A stretch of 64,000 bases of DNA from Acidovorax sp. FHTAMBA (lineage in GTDB: Bacteria > Pseudomonadota > Gammaproteobacteria > Burkholderiales > Burkholderiaceae_C): positions 3,603,501 to 3,667,500 of the forward strand of contig NZ_CP152407.1 in NCBI RefSeq assembly GCF_038958875.1, in the 5' to 3' direction. This document shows positions 23,771 to 32,306 of this stretch, piece after piece. The translations under genes and the position numbers were made by a program. How positions within the stretch are numbered: the first letter of the stretch is position 1; every line of letters begins with the position of its first letter. A model generated the notes under the pieces. It had not been told where the DNA came from. It saw only the letters and a program-made list of their open reading frames with translations, and made no database searches.

Positions 23771-26626
23771 ATGCAAGAAACCAAATCCACCTGCCCCTAC
23801 TGCGGCGTAGGCTGCGGCGTGATCATCGAATCCAAAGGCGCACACATCACCGGCGTGCGCGGCGACCCCACCCACCCCGCCAACTTCGGTCGCCTGTGCA
23901 CCAAGGGCTCCACCCTGCACCTCACCGCCACAAGCCCGGTCACCCTGCAAACCCGCCTGCTGCACCCCCTGCACCGCGCGCAGCGCAGCGCCAAAACAGC
24001 CGCCCTGCCCATCACCTGGGACGCCGCCCTCACCCTGGCGGCCGACCGGTTCGCCGCCACCATCCGTGAACACGGCCCCGACGCCGTGGGCTTCTACGTC
24101 AGCGGCCAGTTGCTCACCGAGGACTACTACGTCTTCAACAAACTGGCCAAGGGCCTGATCGGCACCAACAACATCGACACCAACTCACGCCTGTGCATGA
24201 GCAGCGCTGTGGCCGGCTACAAGCAAACGCTGGGTGCCGACGCGCCGCCCGCCTGCTACGACGACGTGAACCACGCGCAGTGCCTGTTCATCGTGGGCAG
24301 CAACGCGGCCTGGGCGCACCCCATCCTGTTCCGCCGCATCGAAGACGCACGCGCCGCCAACCCCGGCATGAAGGTCATCGTGGCCGACCCGCGCCGCACC
24401 GACACGGCCGGCATGGCCGATCTGTTCCTGCCCATCCAGCCCGGCAGCGACGTGATGCTGTTCAACGGCATGCTGCACATCATGTTGTGGGAAGGCTGGA
24501 TCGACGCGGGCTACATCGGCGCGCACACCACGGGCTTTGACGAGCTCAAGGCCCTGGTGCGTGAAGCAACGCCCGATCGCGCGGCACAGGTGTGCGGCAT
24601 CTCCGTGGCCGACCTCACCACTGCAGCAAAGTGGTTTGCCACCTCGAAAGCCACGCTCAGCCTGTACTGCCAGGGCCTCAACCAAAGCAGCAGCGGCACC
24701 GCCAAAAACGCCACGCTCATCAATCTGCACCTGGCCACCGGCCAGATCGGCAAGCCCGGCGCGGGCCCCTTCAGCCTGACGGGCCAGCCCAACGCCATGG
24801 GCGGGCGCGAGGTGGGCGGCCTGGCCAATCTGCTCAGCGCCCACCGCGACCTGGTCAACCCCCAGCACCGCGCCGAAGTGGCCGCGCTCTGGGGCGTGGC
24901 CGATGTGCCATCCAAGCCCGGCAAGACGGCGGTGGAGATGTTCCAGGCCGCCGCCGATGGCGAGATCAAGGCCCTGTGGATTGCCTGCACCAACCCCGCG
25001 CAGAGCATGCCCGACCAGGCCACCGTGCGCCGCGCGCTACAGCGCGCCGAGTTTGTGGTGGTGCAAGAGGCCTTTGCCACGGCAGCCACCTGCGCCTATG
25101 CCGACCTGCTGCTGCCCGCCACCACCTGGGGCGAAAAGACCGGCACGGTGACCAACAGCGAGCGCCGCATCTCCCGCGTGCGCCCCGCCGTGCCCGCGCC
25201 CGGCCTGGCGCGGCACGACTGGGCCGTTGCGGTGCAGTTTGCGCACCAGCTGGAGGCACGCCTGCGGCCCGGCCAACCCACGCTGTTCCCCTACGCCACA
25301 GACGCTGCCGATGCAGGTGCCGAAGCGGTCTGGAACGAACACCGCGAAAGTACACGCGGGCGCGACCTGGACATCACCGGGCTGTCTTGGGCCCTGCTCG
25401 AATCAGCGGGCCCGCAACAGTGGCCGTTCGTTGCCGATGCGACCACCGGCAAGGCCCGCCTGTACGAAGACGGCGTCTTCCCCACCGCCTATGGCCGCGC
25501 CCGATTTGCCGCGCACGCGTGGCAACCCACGGCCGAACAACGCGAATCGCGCTACCCCTTCAGTCTGACCACCGGCCGCCTGCGCGACCAGTGGCACGGC
25601 ATGACCCGCACCGGCACGCTGGGCCGGCTGTTTGGCCATGTGGCCGAACCCAGCGTACAGATGCACCCGCAGGACATGGACCGACGCGGGCTAAAAACGG
25701 GCGATCTGGTGCATCTCACCAGCAAACGCGGCTCCATCGTGGTGCCCGTGCAGGCCGATGCCACGCTGGGCCTGTCGCAGGTGTTCATGGCAATGCACTG
25801 GGGCAGCGAATTTTTGAGCGGCGTGTCCTCCACCGGCGAGCGGCTGGCGGGCGTGAATGCGCTCACCACCTCAGCGTTTTGCCCCACCTCCAAACAGCCC
25901 GAGCTGAAACACGCGGCCGTCAAGGTGCTCAAGGCCGAACTGCCGTGGACGCTGCTGGCCATGGCCTGGCTGCCTGCCGAGGGCGCAAATGGCGCCCTGT
26001 CGGCACGCGAGGCGCTGTCGAACCTGATGGCGGAGTTTCCGTTTGCCAGCTGCGTGCCCTTCAGCAACAACACACCGCTGGATGAACCCGGCCGCGAACG
26101 CACCGGCGTACTGCTGCGCGCCGCCGCGCACGAGGCGCCGCCGGATGCACTGATCGAGCGCATTGAGGCCTTGATGGGCCTGACCACCACAGACACCCTG
26201 CGCTACGCCGACAAAAAACGCGGCCAGCGCCGCGCAGCACGGCTGACACGCCACGGGGACACCACCACGCTCGAAGCCATTGTTCTGGCGGGTGACACCA
26301 GCGCCGAAGGCTGGCTCAAGACCTTGCTGCAGGAAGAACTGCCCGCACAGACCTACGGCCGCCTGCTGCTGGTGCCCGGCGCCAAGGCCCCCGTGGCCGT
26401 GCAGTCGCGTGGCAAGACGGTGTGTACCTGCTTCAACGTGACCGATGTGGCCATCACCAGCACACTGGCGCACTGCCACGGCACCGATGACGACCGCCTG
26501 GCCCAATTGCAAGGCAAGCTGCGCTGCGGCACCAACTGCGGATCGTGCCTGCCCGAACTCAAACGCATGGTGCGCGCCACCGGGCCGCTGGCCGCTGCCC
26601 CTGCTGCAACCCACGTCACCATATAA
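23771..26626 (+). CDS. nasC: Assimilatory nitrate reductase, catalytic subunit
   Basis: A 951-residue molybdopterin oxidoreductase that reduces nitrate to nitrite. The N terminus binds a [4Fe-4S] cluster through Cys8, Cys11, Cys15 and Cys43 (CPYCGVGC and LCTKG). The middle region has the bis-molybdopterin motifs SRLCMSS near 138-144 and GQPNAMGGREVGG near 338-350. The C terminus carries a BFD-like [2Fe-2S] module with CTC near 885 and CGTNCGSC near 920. This matches the Klebsiella/Pseudomonas-type soluble assimilatory enzyme, which takes electrons through that module. Symbols for this gene (nasA, nasC, narB) differ between species. The upstream gap holds three repeat families and no clear promoter. 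Confidence 0.92.
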   Translation: MQETKSTCPYCGVGCGVIIESKGAHITGVRGDPTHPANFGRLCTKGSTLHLTATSPVTLQTRLLHPLHRAQRSAKTAALPITWDAALTLAADRFAATIREHGPDAVGFYVSGQLLTEDYYVFNKLAKGLIGTNNIDTNSRLCMSSAVAGYKQTLGADAPPACYDDVNHAQCLFIVGSNAAWAHPILFRRIEDARAANPGMKVIVADPRRTDTAGMADLFLPIQPGSDVMLFNGMLHIMLWEGWIDAGYIGAHTTGFDELKALVREATPDRAAQVCGISVADLTTAAKWFATSKATLSLYCQGLNQSSSGTAKNATLINLHLATGQIGKPGAGPFSLTGQPNAMGGREVGGLANLLSAHRDLVNPQHRAEVAALWGVADVPSKPGKTAVEMFQAAADGEIKALWIACTNPAQSMPDQATVRRALQRAEFVVVQEAFATAATCAYADLLLPATTWGEKTGTVTNSERRISRVRPAVPAPGLARHDWAVAVQFAHQLEARLRPGQPTLFPYATDAADAGAEAVWNEHRESTRGRDLDITGLSWALLESAGPQQWPFVADATTGKARLYEDGVFPTAYGRARFAAHAWQPTAEQRESRYPFSLTTGRLRDQWHGMTRTGTLGRLFGHVAEPSVQMHPQDMDRRGLKTGDLVHLTSKRGSIVVPVQADATLGLSQVFMAMHWGSEFLSGVSSTGERLAGVNALTTSAFCPTSKQPELKHAAVKVLKAELPWTLLAMAWLPAEGANGALSAREALSNLMAEFPFASCVPFSNNTPLDEPGRERTGVLLRAAAHEAPPDALIERIEALMGLTTTDTLRYADKKRGQRRAARLTRHGDTTTLEAIVLAGDTSAEGWLKTLLQEELPAQTYGRLLLVPGAKAPVAVQSRGKTVCTCFNVTDVAITSTLAHCHGTDDDRLAQLQGKLRCGTNCGSCLPELKRMVRATGPLAAAPAATHVTI

Positions 26627-26680
26627 CCAGAAGTTGTCTGGATTACCGGAAAATAGCCTTCCGACCAACAAACCCCACCA

Positions 26681-26780
26681 GGACTTGTGCAACAGGGCTC
26701 CAGCTAGGCGCTTTCGGCGCAGACAGTACGCCTGTACGGCAAGCCGAAACAACGACGCTGGTGCCCTGTTTTACAAGTCC
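26681..26780. repeat. Structured three-stem repeat, copy A
   Basis: Nested inverted arms: GGACTTGT...ACAAGTCC outermost, then CAGGGC/GCCCTG, CCAGC/GCTGG, TTTCGGC/GCCGAAA and an apical GTAC-gcct-GTAC. Read on the minus strand it aligns with 39091-39170, sharing GCGTCGTTG, TTGCCGTA and TACTGTCTGCG, while stem bases differ but still pair. It occupies most of the gap between nitrate reductase and the ybiB-like gene. Confidence 0.72.
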
Positions 26781-26801
26781 CGCCACCAAAACCAAAAGAC
26801 C

Positions 26802-27725
26802 ATGGGCATCAGCCAGTACATCAAGGAAATCGGCCGCGGCGCGCGCGGCGCCAAGCCGCTGTCGCGCGAGCAGGCCATGGACCTGTTCGGCCAGGTGCTG
26901 GACGGCGCCGTGTCCGATCTGGAGATCGGCGCGTTCTGCCTGGCCATGCGCATCAAGGGCGAGACGGCCGAGGAGATGTGCGGCTTTCTGGATGCCACGC
27001 ACAGCCGCCTGGCGCTGCTGCCCGCCACCGACCGCCCACTCATCGTGCTGCCCAGCTACAACGGCGCGCGCAAGCTGCCGGTGCTCACGCCCCTGCTGGC
27101 GCTGCTGCTGGCGCGCGAAGGCCTGCCCGTGCTGCTGCACGGCATGCGCACCGAGGCGCGGCGGGTTTTGGCATCGGATGTGCTTCTGGCGCTTGGCACA
27201 CCTGCGCTGACAGCTCCTGAAATAATAGCAAATGGCAGGGTACGCCACATCCACACCCAGCACCTGCACCCCGGCCTGGCCCGCCTGCTGGCCGTGCGCG
27301 AGGTGGTAGGCCTGCGCAACCCGGGGCACAGCGTGGTCAAGCTGATGAACCCGTGCGCGGGGCCGTCGGTGGTGGTCACGGCCTACACCCATCCCGAGTA
27401 TTTCGAGATGCTGCAGACCACCTTTCACACCCTGGGCATGAACGCATTGCTCTCGCGCGGGCTGGAGGGCGAAGTCGCCACGGACCCGCGCCGCACGCCC
27501 CGCTACGACGGCTTTGTACGCGGCGAACACACGGTGCTGGAGGCGCAGCAGTCCGGCACGGCCAGCGAGGTGCCGGGACTGCCGGCCGAGATTGACATTG
27601 CTACCACGGCGACGTACACGCGCCGTGTGCTCGCGGGTGAATTGCCGATTCCACCGGCCATCCAGCGGCAGGTGGAACATATCTTGCATCTTGCCGATCA
27701 AACCGTTTCGGAGACATCGCCATGA
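26802..27725 (+). CDS. ybiB: YbiB/TrpD2-like nucleic-acid-binding protein
   Basis: The 307-residue protein belongs to the anthranilate phosphoribosyltransferase-like YbiB/TrpD2 family: an N-terminal helical domain (residues 1-70, LSREQAMDLFGQVLDG) and a glycosyltransferase-like C-terminal domain (VVGLRNPGHSVVKLMNP near 166-182). YbiB proteins bind nucleic acids and lack TrpD activity; a role in nitrate assimilation is not established. Its stop and the cobA start share ATGA, so the two are coupled. Residues about 134-146 come from a derived copy of the dispersed repeat (27203-27240). The ATG at 26802 is the first methionine with family similarity after the structured repeat. Confidence 0.8.
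   Translation: MGISQYIKEIGRGARGAKPLSREQAMDLFGQVLDGAVSDLEIGAFCLAMRIKGETAEEMCGFLDATHSRLALLPATDRPLIVLPSYNGARKLPVLTPLLALLLAREGLPVLLHGMRTEARRVLASDVLLALGTPALTAPEIIANGRVRHIHTQHLHPGLARLLAVREVVGLRNPGHSVVKLMNPCAGPSVVVTAYTHPEYFEMLQTTFHTLGMNALLSRGLEGEVATDPRRTPRYDGFVRGEHTVLEAQQSGTASEVPGLPAEIDIATTATYTRRVLAGELPIPPAIQRQVEHILHLADQTVSETSP
27203..27240. repeat. Possible partial dispersed repeat inside the ybiB-like gene
   Basis: CTGCGCTGACAGCTCCTGAA then ATAATAGCAAATGG matches the right half (CAGCTACTATTTTGATAGCAA) of copies R3 and R5. It is read through in frame as TPALTAPEIIANG. Confidence 0.4.
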
Positions 27726-28552
27726 GCCGCACCACAGCCGACAACACACTGCCGCCTGCCAAACCCCATCTGGGCACGGGCGGCAGCTGCACGCTGGTGG
27801 GCGCCGGCCCGGGCGACCCGGAGCTGCTCACCATCAAGGCGCTCAAGGCCATCCAGGCCGCCACCGTGCTGCTGGTGGATGACCTGGTGAGCGATGCCAT
27901 CGTGGCGCATGCATCGCCCACGGCGCGTATCGTCTACGTGGGCAAGCGCGGTGGCTGCAAGAGCACGCCGCAGGCCTTCATCGAAAAGCTGATGCTGATG
28001 GCCGTGAACGAAGGCGAGAACGTGGTGCGCCTCAAGGGTGGCGACCCGTTCATCTTTGGCCGGGGTGGTGAAGAGGTGGAGCACCTGCGCGCAGCGGGCG
28101 TGCCCGTCACCGTGGTCAACGGCGTCACGGCGGGCCTTGCGGGCCTGACATCGCTGGGCGCCCCGCTCACGCACCGCGAGCATGCCCATGGCGTGGTGTT
28201 TGTTACCGGCCACGCCAAGCCCGGCGACGCGGGCACCGACTGGCGCCAGCTGGCCGCCACGGCCCGCGACGCCAAGCTCACGCTCGTCATCTACATGGGC
28301 GTGAGCGGCGCCGCCACCATCGAGCAGGAGCTGCTCACCGGCCTTCCCGCCAGCACGCCCGTGGCCATCGTCCAGCACGCCAGCCTGCCCCAGCAGCGGC
28401 ATGCCATCACCACCCTGGGTGACCTGCACGGCACCATCACCCGCGAAGGCCTTGCCAGTCCGTCTGTGATCGTGGTGGGCGACGTGGTGCGGGGTGTTGC
28501 GGCGGCGGCGCACCCGATGGAGGCACCCCAGCGGGCAGTGCGCAGGGGCTGA
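27722..28552 (+). CDS. cobA: Uroporphyrinogen-III C-methyltransferase
   Basis: This 276-residue SAM-dependent enzyme makes precorrin-2, the precursor of the sirohaem used by NirB. Family motifs are in order: VGAGPGDPELLTIKALKAI (about residues 21-39), the RLKGGDPFIFGRGGEE loop (about 100-115) and GVTAGLAGLTSLGAPLTHR (about 134-152). It lacks the CysG oxidase/ferrochelatase half, so later sirohaem steps must be elsewhere. It overlaps the ybiB-like stop by four bases (ATGA). Presence at the end of the nitrate cluster fits cofactor supply for nitrite reductase. Confidence 0.93.
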   Translation: MSRTTADNTLPPAKPHLGTGGSCTLVGAGPGDPELLTIKALKAIQAATVLLVDDLVSDAIVAHASPTARIVYVGKRGGCKSTPQAFIEKLMLMAVNEGENVVRLKGGDPFIFGRGGEEVEHLRAAGVPVTVVNGVTAGLAGLTSLGAPLTHREHAHGVVFVTGHAKPGDAGTDWRQLAATARDAKLTLVIYMGVSGAATIEQELLTGLPASTPVAIVQHASLPQQRHAITTLGDLHGTITREGLASPSVIVVGDVVRGVAAAAHPMEAPQRAVRRG

Positions 28553-28573
28553 GATCGAGAGCGCGGGGTGTTC

Positions 28574-29062
28574 TTACGGCCCAGGCGACTCGCGCACCTG
28601 CGCAAAACGCTCTGCCAGCTCCTTGCGCAAGGCCTTTCGCAGCAGCGCCGCATCCCAGCGGCGGCGTTCGTCGGGCGTGGCCGGGTGAAGCGGCGGCACC
28701 TGCACAGGCTTGCGCGCTTCGTCCACCGCCACCATCGTGAAGAAGCAGCTGTTCACGTGCCGCACCACCTGCGACCGGATGTCTTCGGCCACCACCTTGA
28801 TGCCCACTTCCATGGACGACGTACCGGTGTAGTTCACGCTGGCCAGGAAGGTCACGAGTTCGCCCACATGGATGGGCTGCAGGAACATCACCTGGTCCAC
28901 GCTCAGCGTCACCACATAGCACGCGGAGTAGCGGCTTGCGCAGGAATAGGCCACCTGGTCCAGCAGCTTGAGGATGGCGCCGCCATGCACATTGCCTGAA
29001 AAGTTGGCCATGTCGGGGGACATCAGCACCGTCATGCTGAGTTGGTGGGCAGGGATGTTCAT
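28574..29062 (-). CDS. Acyl-CoA thioesterase, YciA-like hotdog family
   Basis: The 162-residue protein has a single hotdog domain. Family features are the N-terminal MSPDMANFSGNVHGGAILKL segment with the conserved Asn and His-Gly-Gly (residues about 15-34) and DQVAYSCASRYS; the active-site region VDQVMFLQPIHVGE follows near 55-68. Such enzymes hydrolyse acyl-CoA thioesters. It is convergent with cobA (21 bases apart) and not part of that operon. The C-terminal 40 residues are Arg/Ala-rich. Confidence 0.87.
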   Translation of the reverse strand: MNIPAHQLSMTVLMSPDMANFSGNVHGGAILKLLDQVAYSCASRYSACYVVTLSVDQVMFLQPIHVGELVTFLASVNYTGTSSMEVGIKVVAEDIRSQVVRHVNSCFFTMVAVDEARKPVQVPPLHPATPDERRRWDAALLRKALRKELAERFAQVRESPGP

Positions 29063-29186
29063 GCTGCAATTTTAGGGGTCGGCCCGCCAGGCGGACGCCA
29101 CGGGCAGGCCCGCTACACTCCCGCGACCAGGGCCGGTACAAGGTCTTTTTCATAAAAATGCAGCGGTGGAGGCCGCAGGAGAAACC

Positions 29187-30320
29187 ATGCTCGAAATCGA
29201 CAAGCTCAATGAGTTCACCGAAAGCCATGGCGCGCTGCGGCGCGGGCGAGGCCTGGTGTCTGGGGTGATTGCGCTTACGCTGGCCGTGCTGTGCTTTCTG
29301 GGTGTACTGGCATTTCATTTTCCGGAATACCTGACCACGCCGCAGCTGCGCAAGAGCTATGACGTGGCGGTGATCCGCAACATTTTGCTGGTGGCCATGG
29401 CCGTAGCCGGAGGCATTTCGCTGGTCAACATCCTGTTCAACCGGTCGCGCTGGCTGGCAAGCTTTGCCTTCGCGATGGTGGTGCTGGCGGCGCTGCTGGG
29501 GGGCCACAAGGTGGAGGTGGACCCGAACTTTCCGGATGACACGCTGTACATCGGCCTGGACTGGTTCATCCTGGACCTGCTGGGCAGCTCGCTGATCTTC
29601 ATCTTCATCGAGAAGCTGTGGGCACTGCGCAAGGACCAGCCCGTGTTCCGCGCCGAGTGGCAGACCGACTTCCACCACTTCATCGTGAACCACATGGTGG
29701 TGGGCTTTGTGCTGCTGGCCACCAACCTGCTGGTGCACAAGTTCTTTGGCTGGGCCGCCAGCGATGGCATTCGCGGCTGGGTGCAGGGGCTGAACTTCTG
29801 GGTGGCGCTGTTCCTCATCGTGCTGGTGGCCGACCTGGTGCAGTACTGGACGCACCGCGCCTACCACGAGGTGCCGCTGCTGTGGCGTTTGCACGCGGTG
29901 CACCACAGCGTCAAAAGCATGGACTGGATGGCCGGCTCCCGCCAGCACATCCTGGAACTCATCATCACCCGCACGCTGGTGCTGGCGCCCATCTACGTGC
30001 TGGGCTTCAGCAAGGAAGTGATCGATGCGTACATCGTGATCGTGGGCTTTCAGGCCGTGTTCAACCACGCCAACGTGAGCGTGCGACTGGGGCCGCTGCG
30101 CTACGTGCTGGTCACGCCCAACTTTCACCACTGGCACCACAGCCAGGACCAGGAAGCGCTGGACAAGAACTACGCCGCGCATTTCGCCTTCCTGGACTAC
30201 CTGTTTGGCACGGCCGTCCAGAGCACCAAGCTCTGGCCCGAAAAATATGGCGTGCTGGGCGACTACGTGCCCAACGGGTTCATCCGGCAGTTCAAGTTCC
30301 CGTTCACGTGGAAGGGGTAG
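29187..30320 (+). CDS. Sterol desaturase/fatty acid hydroxylase family membrane protein
   Basis: The 377-residue membrane protein has about six predicted helices and the histidine-box set of the di-iron hydroxylase superfamily: HRAYH near 222-226, HAVHH near 235-239 and HHWHH near 313-317. Its substrate is unknown; relatives hydroxylate or desaturate lipids or carotenoids. The ATG at 29187 follows AGGAG by six bases; an in-frame ATG at 29166 would include the ribosome site. It stands alone between the thioesterase and the ABC receptor gene. Confidence 0.87.
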   Translation: MLEIDKLNEFTESHGALRRGRGLVSGVIALTLAVLCFLGVLAFHFPEYLTTPQLRKSYDVAVIRNILLVAMAVAGGISLVNILFNRSRWLASFAFAMVVLAALLGGHKVEVDPNFPDDTLYIGLDWFILDLLGSSLIFIFIEKLWALRKDQPVFRAEWQTDFHHFIVNHMVVGFVLLATNLLVHKFFGWAASDGIRGWVQGLNFWVALFLIVLVADLVQYWTHRAYHEVPLLWRLHAVHHSVKSMDWMAGSRQHILELIITRTLVLAPIYVLGFSKEVIDAYIVIVGFQAVFNHANVSVRLGPLRYVLVTPNFHHWHHSQDQEALDKNYAAHFAFLDYLFGTAVQSTKLWPEKYGVLGDYVPNGFIRQFKFPFTWKG

Positions 30321-30441
30321 AGAAGGGTAGGCGTAGGCATCTGTCTCTAACTTGACGCATCCCCGGTGTTAACCCTCAGGGACGTGCAACGATGCGCTCC
30401 TACCATCGCGCCAAGCCGATACCCCCTCCAGGAGCTGACTG

Positions 30442-31617
30442 ATGACGAAACACAATGCCCAACCCAGCGGCTCACACCCCGCACTGACACGCCGCCGCAG
30501 CCTGGTGCAGGCGATGGCGGGCCTCGCGGTCTTTGGCGCGCTGCCTGCGGGCGCCCAGACCGCTGTCGGCAAAAACGACATCCTCATCGGCCGCTCCACC
30601 GCCTTGTCGGGTGGCATGGCGCCCTTTCTCGCGCCCGTGCACGAAGGTCAGGAGGCCGCCATCGAGGACGCCAACGCCAAAGGGGGCATTGGCGGGCGCA
30701 AGATCCGCATCGTGTCGCTGGATGACGGATTCGACCCGCGCCGCACCCTGGAAAATGCCCGGCAACTGAGCGAGAAAGACGGCGTGGTGGCCCTGCTGGG
30801 TGTGTCAGGCACCTCGCAGGTCATGGCGTTGCTGCCCTACCTGGTCGAGGCCAAGTTGCCGTTGATCGGCGTGTACACCGGCAGCCCGGCGATACGCGCG
30901 CAGCAACATCCCTATCTGTTCACCACCCGCGCAAGCTATGCGGACGAGCTGGTGAAGATCGTGCGCAACCTGGTGGCAGTCCAGACCTCGCGCATCGCGG
31001 TGGTCTATGAGAACAACGACTTCGGCAAGCTGTTGCTGCCGCTGGTGGAGAAAACCATCACGGCCGAAGGCGCGTCGCTGGCCGGCTCCCACGCCCTGGC
31101 CCCCACCGGAGAGGACGCCGCCGCAGCCGCCAAAACGCTCGCGGCGCAAAAGCCGCAGGCCGTGCTGCTGGTGGCAGCGGGCCCACCGGTGGTGGCCTAT
31201 GTGAAGGCCAACCGCGCCCACCTTGGTGTGCCGGTGTACACGCTGTCGCTGGGCGCAGGCTCGGCCGTGCTCAAGGCGCTGGGCGAAGAAGCGCGCGGAC
31301 TGGCCGTGGCGCGCACCGGGCCATCGCCCACCAAGCCCACCATCCAGCTGACCCGCGATTTCCAGGCGTCCATGAAGCGCCATGGCAAACCTGCGGACTA
31401 CGACCGCTACACCGGCTACATGGACGCACGCGTGCTGATCGAAGGCCTGCGCGCTGCAGGCCCCGGCGTGACACGCGCAAGCCTGGTACAGGCCATGGAA
31501 GGCCTGGGCACGCTCGACCTGGGCGGCTACACCTACCAGTTCAGCCCGCAGAACCACCACGGCTCCAACTTTGTGGACATTGCGGTGGTGGGCTCGGGGG
31601 GCGTCTACCTGCAATAG
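30442..31617 (+). CDS. ABC transporter substrate-binding protein (branched-chain amino acid type)
   Basis: A 391-residue type I periplasmic-binding protein of the LivJ/LivK family. The leader contains a twin-arginine-like stretch (TRRRSLVQ) before a hydrophobic segment and cleavage near AGAQ, so export may be by Tat. The mature start DILIGRSTALSGGMAP and AYVKANRAHLG-type hinge are typical. AGGAG lies eight bases before the ATG at 30442. No permease or ATPase genes are next to it. The ligand may be an amino acid, urea or aromatic acid; not determinable here. Confidence 0.87.
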   Translation: MTKHNAQPSGSHPALTRRRSLVQAMAGLAVFGALPAGAQTAVGKNDILIGRSTALSGGMAPFLAPVHEGQEAAIEDANAKGGIGGRKIRIVSLDDGFDPRRTLENARQLSEKDGVVALLGVSGTSQVMALLPYLVEAKLPLIGVYTGSPAIRAQQHPYLFTTRASYADELVKIVRNLVAVQTSRIAVVYENNDFGKLLLPLVEKTITAEGASLAGSHALAPTGEDAAAAAKTLAAQKPQAVLLVAAGPPVVAYVKANRAHLGVPVYTLSLGAGSAVLKALGEEARGLAVARTGPSPTKPTIQLTRDFQASMKRHGKPADYDRYTGYMDARVLIEGLRAAGPGVTRASLVQAMEGLGTLDLGGYTYQFSPQNHHGSNFVDIAVVGSGGVYLQ

Positions 31618-31640
31618 GCGCCCACGCCGCGCGGGGCCGT

Positions 31641-32120
31641 TTACAGAGAGCTCAACTCCTCTTCCAGCGCCTTGAGCTGGTTGCGCAGCTCCTGCGTGCG
31701 GGCATCGCACGCGGCCTTGTCCTTGTTGGCATCGGCCGCGCGTTCCTGCGCGAACTGGGATCCGGACGGCAGCGTGCGCCGCAGCGGGCCCGCCTGGGCG
31801 ACCGCCTCGGCAGGCGGCCCGGTACATTCGCGCTCGCTGCGCTGCACGGCCGCGCGTGCCTGGGGCACGCCCTGGCTCTCCAGATAGTGCTTGCGCTGCC
31901 ACGATGGGCCAAAGGCGCCCTCCTTCGCGGTGGAAGCGGGGGGCGGCACGGGGGTAGCACCCTGCATGGCAGGGCGCACATCCACTTTCTCGCCCTGGCC
32001 CGGGCATGGAGCATCCTGGAACGAGACCTTGCCCTGGGCGTCGGTGCATTTGTGGACGGCCCAGGCCGGGGCCAGGCAGCCCCAGAGCACAGCGAAAACG
32101 GCACAGCGGATAGGGTTCAT
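31641..32120 (-). CDS. DUF4124-domain exported protein
   Basis: The 159-residue secreted protein has a signal peptide (MNPIRCAVFAVLWGCLAPAWA) and then the DUF4124 pattern VHKCTDAQGKVSFQDAPCPGQG (about 22-43) with two conserved cysteines. Residues 110-159 form a charged helical, probably coiled-coil, tail. Function unknown; such proteins are common in beta- and gamma-proteobacterial envelopes. It is convergent with the ABC receptor gene. Confidence 0.8.
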   Translation of the reverse strand: MNPIRCAVFAVLWGCLAPAWAVHKCTDAQGKVSFQDAPCPGQGEKVDVRPAMQGATPVPPPASTAKEGAFGPSWQRKHYLESQGVPQARAAVQRSERECTGPPAEAVAQAGPLRRTLPSGSQFAQERAADANKDKAACDARTQELRNQLKALEEELSSL

Positions 32121-32225
32121 GAGCGGGTTTCCTCAGACAGGCGGATGGCGCATGCTACCGCGCCCCACTCCCCTGGGCCAGCAGGCTGCGAAGGTGCTGT
32201 CCCCAGTCAAAACTACACACTTTTT

Positions 32226-32276
32226 TGGCACCTGGCGCTTATCCATAAAGCGCAAACAGCTACTATTTTGATAGCA
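32226..32276. repeat. Dispersed palindromic repeat, copy R5
   Basis: TGGCGCTT-atccata-AAGCGCAAACAGCTACTATTTTGATAGCAA, just downstream of the CPA2 antiporter stop (minus strand) and upstream of the DUF4124 gene. Same family as R1-R9. Confidence 0.75.
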
Positions 32277-32306
32277 ATCTGCCACACACTGCCGGCCCGA
32301 TGGCAG

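Noticed and set aside
23771..26626. Periplasmic NapA instead of the assimilatory enzyme
   Set aside because: There is no Tat signal peptide, and a C-terminal BFD-like cluster module is present, together with nirBD and sirohaem genes nearby.
26600..26800. A possible tRNA in the gap after nitrate reductase
   Set aside because: The nested stems do not form a cloverleaf and there is no T-loop GTTCRANNC; the region is better explained by the structured repeat.
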